Part shown: positions 21,291-28,315 of the stretch, piece by piece
Layout of the letters: each line of letters opens with the position of its first letter
Position numbering within the stretch: the first letter of the stretch is position 1
Virus record (IMG/VR): IMGVR_UViG_3300035170_000019
Location: 1-46,065 of that record
Direction: 5' to 3' (one strand)
Length of the DNA: 46,065 bases
Source: a virus
Translations under genes and position numbers: made by a program
The notes under the pieces: generated by a model
Databases searched by the model: none
Seen by the model: only the letters and a program-made list of their open reading frames with translations
Told to the model about the DNA's origin: nothing

Positions 21291-22561
21291 GCGGCGACCG
21301 CCTTTCCGGTCGTGGCCAGCTCGCTGTCGCGCTTCAGGCTGATGTCCTGGAGTTTCGACACGTCGGCCTGCGTCAGGTTCCCGGCCTCGTGCTCGGTCCA
21401 CATGCGCTCCGACACGTCGGCCAGCTCCTCGGACGACACCGCGGCGTGCATGGCCGTGGTGAGCCGGTCCATCAGCTCGGCGTTGTCCGTCTCGGGCGGC
21501 GTCAGCTCGCCGAGCAGCCGGTCGGCTTCGTCGAAGTGCAGGTCCTTCATCGCGCCGAGCTGGCGGCCGAGCTTGCTGCCGCACCAGGCGAGCAGCGCGG
21601 TCCGGTCGTCGATGCCGATCTCGGCCAGCGCCTTCTTCAGCGCCGTCAGCTGCGCGCCGGATGCGTAGGTCGGCGGCACGTCCGGCGCCATGGCGACCTC
21701 GGACTGCTGACGCTCCTGCTTCGACTGCGCGCGGTGCTCCTCGCGCAGCGTCGTCAGCACGAGGTCGGCTTCCTCGGCGGTGAGTTCGGTCGGTCCGGCC
21801 AACTCGCGGCCGACGATCTCCTGTACCGCCGCGAGCATGCCGAGCGGGTCGGTGAGTCCGCGAACAGCGCGCAAGCCGTTGCCGATCGATTCCCGCTGTT
21901 CGGCGGTTGCCTCGGCCGGGGTCTCGGCTTCCTCCACCACGTCCGCGTACTCGGCCTCGGCCGCCTTCTGCGCCATCGCCGCCGGTGCGGTCGCCCACGG
22001 GTCGTCAGCGGTCTGCGCGTACTGCCGCACCGTCCGCTGCTCCAGTGGGTTGCCTTCCGCATCCGTCTCGGCGCCGAGCTCCTCAGGCGTGTAGTGCAGC
22101 CCGAACAGGATCTCCTCGCACGCATCCCGGGCCACCTGCGTGATCGCGCGGGATTTGAGCATCGACGACGGGTAGCTCTTCCACACCGCCTTGGTGGTCA
22201 GTCCTGCCGTTCTGGCGTCCTCGATGGTGAACGTCACCGAGAACGTGTAGTCGGGGTCATCTGCGCGGATAATCTGCGCGGTGGCCGAGCGAGCGTCGCC
22301 GGTGACGCGGAGCTTGTGGCCGGCGCGGCGGACCAGGCCGCCGATGAGCGCGGCCGAGGCGGACGGCTTGCCCTCGATGACGTGGATGCCGGTGATGGCG
22401 GCCATCGGGGTGACGCCGAGGGTCTCGCCGTACTCGATGGCCCACAGGACGTTCGCGGGCTTGTCGCGGAACTGCTTCGGCAGGATGTCTGAGCAGGCCA
22501 GGCTGTCCGAGTAGGCGATCTTCTCGGTGATGCTGGCGCTGCGGATCGCGAGCTCGGTCAT
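21287..22561 (-). CDS. RecT-like single-strand annealing protein
   Basis: A 424-residue protein. The N-terminal ~190 residues match actinophage RecT-type annealing proteins: DILPKQFRDKPANVLWAIEY, GVTPMAAITGIHVIEGKPSA, AALIGGLVRRAGHKL and YPSSMLKSRAITQVARDACE. The C-terminal half (~190-424) is acidic and helical, with LTALKKALAEIGIDDRTALL and DLHFDEADRLLGELTPPE, and is much longer than in ordinary RecT. It would promote annealing of single strands in replication or circularisation. No partner exonuclease is obvious next to it. Confidence 0.8.
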   Translation of the reverse strand: MTELAIRSASITEKIAYSDSLACSDILPKQFRDKPANVLWAIEYGETLGVTPMAAITGIHVIEGKPSASAALIGGLVRRAGHKLRVTGDARSATAQIIRADDPDYTFSVTFTIEDARTAGLTTKAVWKSYPSSMLKSRAITQVARDACEEILFGLHYTPEELGAETDAEGNPLEQRTVRQYAQTADDPWATAPAAMAQKAAEAEYADVVEEAETPAEATAEQRESIGNGLRAVRGLTDPLGMLAAVQEIVGRELAGPTELTAEEADLVLTTLREEHRAQSKQERQQSEVAMAPDVPPTYASGAQLTALKKALAEIGIDDRTALLAWCGSKLGRQLGAMKDLHFDEADRLLGELTPPETDNAELMDRLTTAMHAAVSSEELADVSERMWTEHEAGNLTQADVSKLQDISLKRDSELATTGKAVAA

Positions 22562-22917
22562 GCCTTCTCCTTCTGAATCCCGACACGGCCGCAGGCCTCG
22601 TCGAGTACTCCCGCCACGATCCGGCTCTCGGCCTGCGACAGCCGCAGCCCGGTGTCGATCTCGCTCATGAGGTCGTCCTGTGTGCGCACCACGCGCTCCA
22701 GGTCGTAGTCGCTGGCGCCGCCGTTCTCGGCGAGGGCCAGCTTCAGGGCGTTGCGCGCGGCCACGTACTCGCAGAACTCGTCGAACAGGACGGTGGCAAG
22801 CCGCTCGACGAGGTCCAGCGCGAACTCGTCCAGCTCCGGTCCGCGCAGGTTCACGCGGCTGAAAGCGGCGACGCGCTGATGGGCGTTCACGTCGGCGGTC
22901 CAGCGGTCGGCGGTCAT
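22558..22917 (-). CDS. Hypothetical helical protein
   Basis: A 119-residue protein from ATG 22917 (MTADRWTADVNAHQ), which overlaps the previous stop as ATGA; the same frame is open upstream but Arg-rich and non-coding in look. Mostly helical (FALDLVERLATVLFDEFCEY, TQDDLMSEIDTGLRLSQAES). No family recognised. Directly before the RecT-like gene. Confidence 0.6.
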   Translation of the reverse strand: MTADRWTADVNAHQRVAAFSRVNLRGPELDEFALDLVERLATVLFDEFCEYVAARNALKLALAENGGASDYDLERVVRTQDDLMSEIDTGLRLSQAESRIVAGVLDEACGRVGIQKEKA

Positions 22918-23174
22918 CGCGGCTCTCCCTTCGTGGCTTCGGCGTCGGCGATGGCGCGGGCCCGGTTGTGGAAGATGTCCGGCGCGGCGGCGACGAGCTG
23001 CACGTACAGCTCGGCCGCGTACAGGTGCATCTCGATTTCGGCGGCGTGGACGGGCGACGTCAGGCACTCGCGTGCGATGACGCGGTGCTGCTTGATGCGG
23101 ACGCTCAGCTCGTCGATGACGCGCTTCTCGGCGCGGATGCTGATGTCGCTGCCGGACTCGGCCATGTCGGCCAT
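22914..23174 (-). CDS. Hypothetical helical protein
   Basis: An 86-residue protein from ATG 23174 (MADMAESGSDISIRAEKR), with overlaps at both ends. Helical throughout (VIDELSVRIKQHRVIARE, AAEIEMHLYAAELYVQLVAA). No recognised family. Confidence 0.55.
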   Translation of the reverse strand: MADMAESGSDISIRAEKRVIDELSVRIKQHRVIARECLTSPVHAAEIEMHLYAAELYVQLVAAAPDIFHNRARAIADAEATKGEPR

Positions 23175-23398
23175 CAGAAACCCCCCAGACGCGTGGTGTA
23201 GTTGCCGTTCCACACGTCGTCGGCGGCGTCCAGAAGCTGGCTCAGCTGCTCGGCGATGCGGTGGTGGATGGCGGCGAGGCTGTGGGCGCCGCGGGCCTCG
23301 TGGTTGCGGGCGATGGTGCGCTCGGCCTCGGCGATGGTCCGCAGCACGTGCGTGTTGCGCTCGGTGGCGATCGCCTCGACGCGCTCGAGCCGGGCCAT
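23174..23398 (-). CDS. Hypothetical helical protein
   Basis: A 74-residue protein from ATG 23398, which shares one base with the previous stop (TGATG). Long charged helix (ERVEAIATERNTHVLRTIAE, AERTIARNHEARGAHSLAAI) ending AADDVWNGNYTTRLGGF. Similar in size and composition to its neighbour at 22914-23174, with which it may pair. Unknown function. Confidence 0.55.
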   Translation of the reverse strand: MARLERVEAIATERNTHVLRTIAEAERTIARNHEARGAHSLAAIHHRIAEQLSQLLDAADDVWNGNYTTRLGGF

Positions 23399-23655
23399 CA
23401 GAGGACCGTCCCCACGAGCCGCGCGGCGACGGGCGCGCAGCGGCAGATACGCGCCGCCGTCTCCGCCATGTGCGCGCCGTACTCGAACGCGAGGTCCGAC
23501 ACGCACGCGGTCAGGTCGCAGCCGTGAGCGGCGAGCACCAGGTGGATCGCGGCGAGCGCGGCGTCGGGGCTCATGTCGGCCGGGACGTCCGGCGCGAGGG
23601 CCAGCAGCTCGGCGGCGACCTTCTGCGTGAGGATCACACCGTGGATGGTCAGCAC
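23398..23655 (-). CDS. Hypothetical protein
   Basis: An 85-residue protein from GTG 23655, overlapping the stop of the gene before it. It starts VLTIHGVILTQKVAAELLAL, has a helical middle and Cys residues in HGCDLTACVSDLAFEYGAHM and ARICRCAPVAAR. No family recognised. Confidence 0.5.
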   Translation of the reverse strand: MLTIHGVILTQKVAAELLALAPDVPADMSPDAALAAIHLVLAAHGCDLTACVSDLAFEYGAHMAETAARICRCAPVAARLVGTVL

Positions 23656-24032
23656 GTCACACCGCCGCAGTCCTCGCAGGCGCACGGCTCGACCAGGTCC
23701 CAGAACTCCACGCTGGCCTCGGCGTAGACGCCGGATGCGGAGATGTGGTTCCTGCCGTTGATGTGCGGCTTCTCGGCATAGGTCAGGCCGAACTGCTCGG
23801 CGAGGAGCAGCACCTTCGCGCGTGCGGCGTGTCCGGTGCGGCAGCCGCCGGTCAGGATCTCGATACGGCCGCCGCGGATGGTCCAGTCGCCGATGCTGGC
23901 GCTCACGGGGATCCGCTGCATCAGCAGCCCGAGCGCGCGGTGGGCCCGCAGCGTCTCGTACTGGCGCCGCTCGTCGGGCGACATGCCGTTGGCGTCGAGG
24001 CCGGCGGGGATTCGGGTGTCGAGGATGGTCAC
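23649..24032 (-). CDS. Hypothetical protein
   Basis: A 127-residue protein from GTG 24032 (GTGA overlap). It has a helical N-terminus (ERRQYETLRAHRALGLLMQR), a beta region (WTIRGGRIEILTGG, RAKVLLLAEQFGLTYA) and a Cys-rich end, CACEDCGGVTC, which may hold a metal. No family recognised. Confidence 0.6.
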   Translation of the reverse strand: MTILDTRIPAGLDANGMSPDERRQYETLRAHRALGLLMQRIPVSASIGDWTIRGGRIEILTGGCRTGHAARAKVLLLAEQFGLTYAEKPHINGRNHISASGVYAEASVEFWDLVEPCACEDCGGVTC

Positions 24033-24316
24033 TTCGCCACCTGCGCCTTCAGCTCGACCGCGAGCGCGTTCAGCGCGGTCACGGTCTCGTCGAGCACGTT
24101 GCACGCGGTGCGGATCGTGGCGGCGATGCTGGTGACGTTGGCCAGCGCCGCGGCCTCATTCTCGGCGGGCGTGCAGGTCTCGCGGTACAGGCCGTCCAGG
24201 ACGGCGCGGGCCCGGGAGTCCAGACGCAGCGACGGCACCGGGTAGCGCGCGGCCATGTTGACGGGGCGGGTCAGCTCGGGCGGGGCTTCGACGTGGCGTC
24301 TGGTCTTGAGTACCAT
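24029..24316 (-). CDS. Hypothetical protein
   Basis: A 95-residue protein at the head of the run of small early genes below the immunity region. N-terminus basic (LKTRRHVEAPPELTRPVN), then helical (LRLDSRARAVLDGLYRETC; VLDETVTALNALAVELKAQ). No family recognised. Confidence 0.6.
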   Translation of the reverse strand: MVLKTRRHVEAPPELTRPVNMAARYPVPSLRLDSRARAVLDGLYRETCTPAENEAAALANVTSIAATIRTACNVLDETVTALNALAVELKAQVAK

Positions 24317-24364
24317 GGTGTTGATCAGCCTTTCTTCGACTTCACGGTCTGACTTGCTGGTCCT

Positions 24365-24395
24365 GAGCCCGGCCTGTTTGCGCAGGTGCGGGCTC
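24365..24395 (-). terminator. Nested hairpin after the first two early genes
   Basis: GAGCCCG (24365-24371) pairs with CGGGCTC (24389-24395), with an inner stem CCTG/CAGG (24373-24376, 24383-24386). It is directly after the stop of the 84-residue gene (24397) in the leftward direction, and could attenuate transcription from the immunity region into the early operon. Confidence 0.45.
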
Positions 24396-24396
24396 G

Positions 24397-24651
24397 CTAC
24401 TTTCCGGCGCGCTTACGACGTGCAGCGGCGGACTTGAGTGCCATGTCGGCGTAGAACTTGCGACGCTCGACCTCGGCGTACTTGGCGAGCTCGGCACCGG
24501 TCAGGCCCGGGTGCTTCTCCAGCGCGAGCCGGTCGAAGCGGGCCTGGAGCCCGGCGCGGGCCTTGGCGGTGCGTGCGCTCCAGTCCGGCTCGGCAGCCCA
24601 CTGGGAGTAGGCAGCGGCGCGGGCACGGAGGGTTCTCTCTGCGGGGCTCAC
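24397..24651 (-). CDS. Small basic helical protein
   Basis: An 84-residue protein from GTG 24651, overlapping the stop of the Cro-like gene. Rich in Ala, Arg and Lys (RARAAAYSQWAAEPDWSART; GLQARFDRLALEKHPGLTGA; VERRKFYADMALKSAAARRK). Possibly nucleic-acid binding by charge; no family recognised. Confidence 0.55.
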   Translation of the reverse strand: MSPAERTLRARAAAYSQWAAEPDWSARTAKARAGLQARFDRLALEKHPGLTGAELAKYAEVERRKFYADMALKSAAARRKRAGK

Positions 24652-24854
24652 GTGTCCGACCGATCGGTAATCGCCGCAACGGGAACACCAAGCGCGTCAG
24701 CGATGCGTTCGATGGTTTGCGGCGAGGCACCGCGTTTTCCCGTCTCAACTTGAGACAGGAACCCGCGAGTCCGATCGATACGGATGGCGAGGGTTCGCAG
24801 GCCGCAGCGGTTTGCGGTTCGTATCGCCCTGATCGCTGCTCCGTTTGCTCTCAC
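24648..24854 (-). CDS. Cro-like XRE-family HTH regulator
   Basis: A 68-residue protein from GTG 24854. Residues ~6-62 form an XRE/HTH_3 domain: AIRAIRTANRCGLRTLAIRI, DRTRGFLSQVETGKRGASPQ, TIERIADALGVPVAAITD. No other domain is present. It is first in the leftward early operon and is transcribed away from the larger HTH gene at 25045, with GCAAACC repeats in between. This matches the Cro side of a lambda-type switch; the exact role is inferred. Confidence 0.78.
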   Translation of the reverse strand: MRANGAAIRAIRTANRCGLRTLAIRIDRTRGFLSQVETGKRGASPQTIERIADALGVPVAAITDRSDT

Positions 24855-25019
24855 GTGCCAAACGTACAGCAAACCTTTCGGCGTCACAACCCGTGAGAGC
24901 AAACCATTGGTGCTCCGTTTGCGGTCGATCACCAAAAAGCAGGCGTTCCGCAAACCAAGAGAGCCCCTAGCGAACCCCAAGCGCAGGTAAAACTGGCAAC
25001 GCTTTTCGGTCAGGTTTGC
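24809..25019. promoter_or_regulatory. Immunity operator array of GCAAACC/GGTTTGC repeats
   Basis: GCAAACC occurs at 24869-24875, 24899-24905 and 24950-24956, and its inverse GGTTTGC at 24809-24815 and 25013-25019. The shorter GTTTGC also occurs at 24843-24848 and 24917-24922. That is seven copies in ~210 bp between (and slightly into) two divergent HTH genes. The region 24855-25044 is locally AT-rich and otherwise holds no gene. Confidence 0.7.
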
Positions 25020-25044
25020 TGGCCATGGAACACAATGGGGCATC

Positions 25045-25557
25045 ATGAGGAGCATGGATGCAGACAGGGGACGCCTTGCCACAGCAATTCAGCGTCGCCG
25101 CGAAGCGCTGGGGTTCACCCAGGTTCAGCTGGCCAAGCTGGCGGGAGTCACAGACACGACGATCCGAAATCTAGAAGGCGGCCGTCAATTCACGAGACCG
25201 CCGGCAAGCCTTCCCGCCGTCGAACAAGCCCTCGGATGGGTACCGGGCAGTGGACAGGCCGTTCTCAACGGCGGCGAGCCGACGCTCGTAGCCGACGCGC
25301 TCGCCGCCGAAGTCGAGGACTTCGCCACCCGCTACGAGATCGAGGACAGCCCGGACGCCGTCGGCGACGTGGGTACGATCGTTCGAGACACAGTCTTCGA
25401 AGTGATCGGGGTTCTCGCGCCGGACACGCCGCTGAGTCAGGTCCGTGACATCGAGGCACTTGCACTTGAGGCTGTTCTTCGCCGAGGCGGAAGGCCACTT
25501 CGCAGGCATCCTCAGGCATATCAGGAGCCTGCGGAGATCAACAACAGCAACGAGTGA
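25045..25557 (+). CDS. HTH repressor-type protein (probable immunity repressor)
   Basis: A 170-residue protein. Residues ~8-70 are an XRE helix-turn-helix (RLATAIQRRREALGFTQVQL, AKLAGVTDTTIRNLEGGRQF, LPAVEQALGWVPGSGQAVL). The rest is acidic and helical (EVEDFATRYEIEDSPDAVGD, TIVRDTVFEVIGVLAPDTPL) with no visible S24 peptidase motif, so it would not self-cleave as lambda CI does. ATG 25054 is an alternative start. It lies opposite the Cro-like gene and next to the integrase, as expected for the lysogeny repressor. Confidence 0.75.
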   Translation: MRSMDADRGRLATAIQRRREALGFTQVQLAKLAGVTDTTIRNLEGGRQFTRPPASLPAVEQALGWVPGSGQAVLNGGEPTLVADALAAEVEDFATRYEIEDSPDAVGDVGTIVRDTVFEVIGVLAPDTPLSQVRDIEALALEAVLRRGGRPLRRHPQAYQEPAEINNSNE

Positions 25558-25569
25558 ACACCTGTTCGA
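25554..25569. promoter_or_regulatory. LexA-like (SOS) box 4
   Basis: GTGAACACCTGTTCGA has the GAAC-N4-GTTC core with a complete GTTCGA half-site. It overlaps the stop codon of the repressor gene and precedes the 66-residue gene at 25650, which it may control. The following bases (CTGTTCGAATCAG) also resemble a tRNA T-arm, so an attP core is a second possible reading. Confidence 0.45.
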
Positions 25570-25615
25570 ATCAGATGACACAGACCCCTAGCGCTGCAAG
25601 AAAGTCAGTGGCAAC

Positions 25616-25646
25616 GTAGTCCTCCCATCCGCGATTTGAGGACTAC
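25616..25646 (+). promoter_or_regulatory. Hairpin enclosing the ribosome site of the 25650 gene
   Basis: GTAGTCCTC (25616-25624) is the exact inverse of GAGGACTAC (25638-25646), with a 13-base loop. The right arm contains GAGGA, the only ribosome-site-like sequence before ATG 25650, so folding of the RNA would hide it. Confidence 0.6.
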
Positions 25647-25649
25647 CGC

Positions 25650-25850
25650 ATGGACGACGGGAACCCGGTGTTAGACGTCGAACTGATCGTTGAAGACCTG
25701 CACGGACCGCACGCGTTCGGCGTCACCACCGAAGACGGCCACCACTACCTGGTCGTGGACAAGCGCTTCCCGAAGAACGACCCGCTCGCGCGGACCACCG
25801 CCTTCGGCGCGTACCAGAGAATGATCCGCGGCGGAACGGCAGCAGCCTGA
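25650..25850 (+). CDS. Small hypothetical protein between repressor and integrase
   Basis: A 66-residue acidic protein: VLDVELIVEDLHGPHAFGVT, EDGHHYLVVDKRFPKNDPLA, then RTTAFGAYQRMIRGG. The ribosome site GAGGA lies in the arm of a hairpin and a LexA-like box lies 80 bp upstream, so it looks tightly controlled. Size and position would suit an excisionase or small immunity factor, but the sequence shows no HTH and is acidic; I do not assign one. Confidence 0.62.
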   Translation: MDDGNPVLDVELIVEDLHGPHAFGVTTEDGHHYLVVDKRFPKNDPLARTTAFGAYQRMIRGGTAAA

Positions 25851-25860
25851 AACGCCCGCC

Positions 25861-25902
25861 AGGCCGCCGACGATGACCGGACCCCGCATCGCCGAGCGGC
25901 CT
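25861..25902. terminator. Convergent terminator before integrase stop
   Basis: AGGCCGC (25861-25867) pairs with GCGGCCT (25896-25902), and within it CGATG (25871-25875) pairs with CATCG (25887-25891), giving a two-part stem. It fills the 52-bp gap between the rightward gene stop (25850) and the leftward integrase stop (25903). Confidence 0.6.
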
Positions 25903-26799
25903 TTACTGCGCCCCGAAGATGCGCTGATGCTCCTCCAGCGCGCGGACGTTGGCCCGGGCGCCCGCATACACTTTGATCATCTCCATGTTGTCCCACCCCG
26001 CAATCGCCATCAGGCCGTCCACCGAGCCGCCCTCCGACAGCCAGTTGTCTGCGAAGGTCCGCCGGAAACGGTGCGGGTGCACGTCCTCGACGCCGGCCAG
26101 CGCCGCGCGGCTCTTCACCATCTCCCACAGACCGTCGTACCCGAAGGTGCGGCCGTGTGCCGGTAGCCAGACGCGCTCTGTCGTGGCCGCGAGGGCGTGG
26201 CGTCTGCGCATTCTCAGGTACCGGTCGAGCGCGAGTGCCGTCTCAGGCCTGAAGGCGGCCAGCCGTTCCTTGTCGCCCTTGCCCTTGAACAGGACGCGCC
26301 CCTTCGGCACCCACAGGTTCGACAGCAGCAGGCCGGTGATCTCGCTGGACCGGCCGCCGGTATCCACCATGAACCGCAGCAGCGCCGCGTCACGGCGTCC
26401 CATGAACGAGTTGTCGCACGTGGCCACCATCGCGGCCAGCTCGTCGGCGGACAGCGGCGGCCGGTAGTGCTTGCCGACTTTCGGGTAGGCCAGGCCCGCG
26501 ATCTCGTCCTTCGGCAGCTCCTCTTCCGCGACGCACCAGGCTACGAACAGGCGTATGGCGGTGAGGTAGTTTGCGGCCGTGGTCGGCTTGCCGCCGCGGT
26601 CTTCACCGAGGAAGTCGGCCAGGAACGCCTGGACGTGCCCGCCGGTCAGGTGCGGGTCGTCGCCTTGGCGTGCGCACCACTTCGTGTAGGCGGTGAGGCC
26701 CTTGCCGTAGGTGTTGATCGATCCCTTGGACTTGTTCTCGGCCCGGAGCTTCAGGAACCACGACTCACGGAGCTGCTCGAACTCATCGGCTGTTGGCAT
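25903..26799 (-). CDS. Tyrosine recombinase (phage integrase)
   Basis: A 298-residue site-specific recombinase. The N-terminal SAM-like core-binding domain covers ~1-105 (SINTYGKGLTAYTKWCARQG, ANYLTAIRLFVAWCVAEEEL). The catalytic domain shows Arg 150 (DTGGRSSEI), Lys in FKGKGDKER (~174-177), His 243 and Arg 246 (HPHRFRRTFADNWL), Trp 269 (IAGWDNM) and the nucleophile Tyr 278 (IKVYAG). It is somewhat short for a phage integrase and resembles XerC/D-like enzymes, lacking an obvious arm-binding domain. It proves a temperate lifestyle. The attachment site could not be fixed. Confidence 0.92.
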   Translation of the reverse strand: MPTADEFEQLRESWFLKLRAENKSKGSINTYGKGLTAYTKWCARQGDDPHLTGGHVQAFLADFLGEDRGGKPTTAANYLTAIRLFVAWCVAEEELPKDEIAGLAYPKVGKHYRPPLSADELAAMVATCDNSFMGRRDAALLRFMVDTGGRSSEITGLLLSNLWVPKGRVLFKGKGDKERLAAFRPETALALDRYLRMRRRHALAATTERVWLPAHGRTFGYDGLWEMVKSRAALAGVEDVHPHRFRRTFADNWLSEGGSVDGLMAIAGWDNMEMIKVYAGARANVRALEEHQRIFGAQ

Positions 26800-27077
26800 G
26801 TGGGTGAGCGTACTCGTTTCCTCGGATTCGTGCCTTACGCTAAGACGAGCACACGAACAGCTAGTTCAGTTTGACGCTGTGACCTGCGGAAACAGAGGTC
26901 AACGGATCGCCGATGTAACCGAGGAAAGCCAGGCATTCTCACGGCTAAGCCTTGCGCTACTGGTCATGTGAGCAGTAGCGCGCTTAGCCTTGTTGCCATC
27001 AATTACCTTGGGTACAGAGGGTAAGCAGTCACCGCTTTACGCCCTCACTCTAGTCGCCGCCGCGCTACGCTCCCCGC
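26800..27077. other. Intergenic region upstream of integrase, with long inverted repeat
   Basis: A 278-bp gene-free stretch between divergent genes. It holds TTTCCTCGG (26817-26825) and its inverse CCGAGGAAA (26919-26927); GACCT/AGGTC (26881-26885, 26896-26900); and a strong hairpin, GGCTAAGC plus GCGCTACTG (26943-26950, 26954-26962) against CAGTAGCGC plus GCTTAGCC (26973-26989). The hairpin is 17 bp with one three-base bulge. It may be an integrase/excisionase site, attP, or a terminator. No tRNA could be folded from it by eye. Confidence 0.6.
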
Positions 27078-27467
27078 ATGAGACGCTACTCAGTCACCGA
27101 GGCGCCCCGGGCCGTCCTGCTGGCCGACCTCGCCGAGCGGGTCCGTCGCGAGCAGCACCTGAACCCCGACCGGCCGGACCGTGCGGAGGCCTACCAGCGG
27201 GCGCACGCCGAGCTGAGCAACAGCGGCACCGAGGCGATGGCCCGGCACACGCTATTCCGCGTCGCCAACTTCTCAGCGTCCACCTACGGCGTCACCGAGG
27301 GCACGCGCGAGGAGGTCCTGGCCGAGCTGGACCGCTACGGCGCCGACCGGGCACAGCAGGGCAAGGAGGCCAAGGCTCGCAGGTACGCGGAGGCGATTGC
27401 TCAGGTCGGCAAGGGCGCGGTCGAGGTCGAGGTGGACCGCATCCGGTACCGCATCGTCGAGGGCTGA
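27078..27467 (+). CDS. Hypothetical helical protein (accessory island)
   Basis: A 129-residue protein, charged and helical (LADLAERVRREQHLNPDRPD; EAYQRAHAELSNSGTEAMAR), with a middle segment RHTLFRVANFSASTYGVTEG and a C-terminal beta piece (VEVEVDRIRYRIVEG). It is the first of four rightward genes between integrase and the lysis cassette. No family recognised. Because a hairpin follows it at once, it is probably transcribed alone, perhaps in the lysogen. Confidence 0.6.
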   Translation: MRRYSVTEAPRAVLLADLAERVRREQHLNPDRPDRAEAYQRAHAELSNSGTEAMARHTLFRVANFSASTYGVTEGTREEVLAELDRYGADRAQQGKEAKARRYAEAIAQVGKGAVEVEVDRIRYRIVEG

Positions 27468-27473
27468 ACCCCG

Positions 27474-27513
27474 GGCGCGCGATTCTCCCCGCACCACCGG
27501 GAATCGGCGCGCC
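27474..27513 (+). terminator. Hairpin terminator after the 27078 gene
   Basis: GGCGCGCGATTC (27474-27485) pairs with GAATC (27501-27505) and GCGCGCC (27507-27513), with one bulged G. It starts seven bases after the stop codon of the upstream gene, a usual terminator position. Confidence 0.6.
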
Positions 27514-27602
27514 AGGCTTCCATCAGAGCCCTGCCGGGAATACGGTAGGTAAGCCGCCCACATCTGTGGGTGATCAACTGAACAGGACCCGAGAGGACCA
27601 CG

Positions 27603-28037
27603 ATGGCATACGCCACGTGGGGAAGGTCTCTCGCCACCACGGCCCCCCCGGGCTCAGTGGGCGACGAGTGCATTCCCCAGCAAGCCGCCCAACCGCCGGG
27701 GCTCGTCCCCAGCGAACTCCCCCGGGCCGCGTGCCCGGTCAACCCGCGCCCGAGGAACCAGCGCGTCTACAGCGCCGCCTGCGCCTCCGCCGATGGCGAA
27801 CCGGTCACCGAGTACGACGCCTTCGAAGTCGAGCCGGGCCAGCGCGCCTGGTGCGGCGGCAGCTTCCTGACTGTCGTCGAGGCCAAGGTCATGACCGTCG
27901 GCCAGATCTCGGAACTGATCTTCAGCAGCGAGAGCGCCCGCAGCCACCGGTTTGTGGTGCTGCGGCTCGAAGGCAACGGCGCCACCACCGGCTGGATCAT
28001 CGGCGAGCTCGATACGCCCGTCTACTGCCTGGCCTGA
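27603..28037 (+). CDS. Hypothetical protein (accessory island)
   Basis: A 144-residue protein preceded by GAGAGGA. The N-terminal ~60 residues are Pro-rich and probably unordered (SVGDECIPQQAAQPPGLVPS). The C-terminal ~90 residues look like a compact beta domain (TEYDAFEVEPGQRAWCGGSF; HRFVVLRLEGNGATTGWIIG; ELDTPVYCLA). No family recognised. Isolated between two hairpins, so it is likely an independent unit, possibly expressed in the lysogen. Confidence 0.6.
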   Translation: MAYATWGRSLATTAPPGSVGDECIPQQAAQPPGLVPSELPRAACPVNPRPRNQRVYSAACASADGEPVTEYDAFEVEPGQRAWCGGSFLTVVEAKVMTVGQISELIFSSESARSHRFVVLRLEGNGATTGWIIGELDTPVYCLA

Positions 28038-28047
28038 CCACGGTCGC

Positions 28048-28080
28048 GCGGAGCCGACGACCCGAATACGTCGGCTCCGC
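28048..28080 (+). terminator. 12-bp hairpin terminator after the 27603 gene
   Basis: GCGGAGCCGACG (28048-28059) pairs perfectly with CGTCGGCTCCGC (28069-28080), with a nine-base loop, 11 bp after the stop codon. Confidence 0.7.
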
Positions 28081-28122
28081 ACCGGCCGTGGCCACATCCT
28101 ACGGAACATAGGAGGACCAGCA

Positions 28123-28296
28123 ATGACGATCCTGATGGTGGGCGTGTGCGTGGGCGGCATGGTGAGGCACAACGGCTTCGGTTTCGACGCGGCCGGGCAC
28201 AAAGTGTGGGGCATCACCGGCCCGACGCCGTGCCAGAAGTGCGGAGGCAAGGGATGCGCGAAGCCGGCCGAGGAGACCGCGTCCGCCGCTGAGTGA
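28123..28296 (+). CDS. 57-residue Cys-rich protein
   Basis: A short protein with AGGAGG upstream of ATG 28123. It starts MTILMVGVCVGGMVRHNGFG and carries CQKCGGKGC, a zinc-knuckle or DnaJ-like Cys pattern, before an acidic end (PAEETASAAE). Function unknown. Confidence 0.65.
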   Translation: MTILMVGVCVGGMVRHNGFGFDAAGHKVWGITGPTPCQKCGGKGCAKPAEETASAAE

Positions 28297-28315
28297 GAAC
28301 ACGCAGGTTAAGGCG

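Noticed and set aside
26943-26989. The long stem-loop as a tRNA gene
   Set aside because: It is a single long hairpin; no D-arm, anticodon arm or T-loop consensus can be placed around it.
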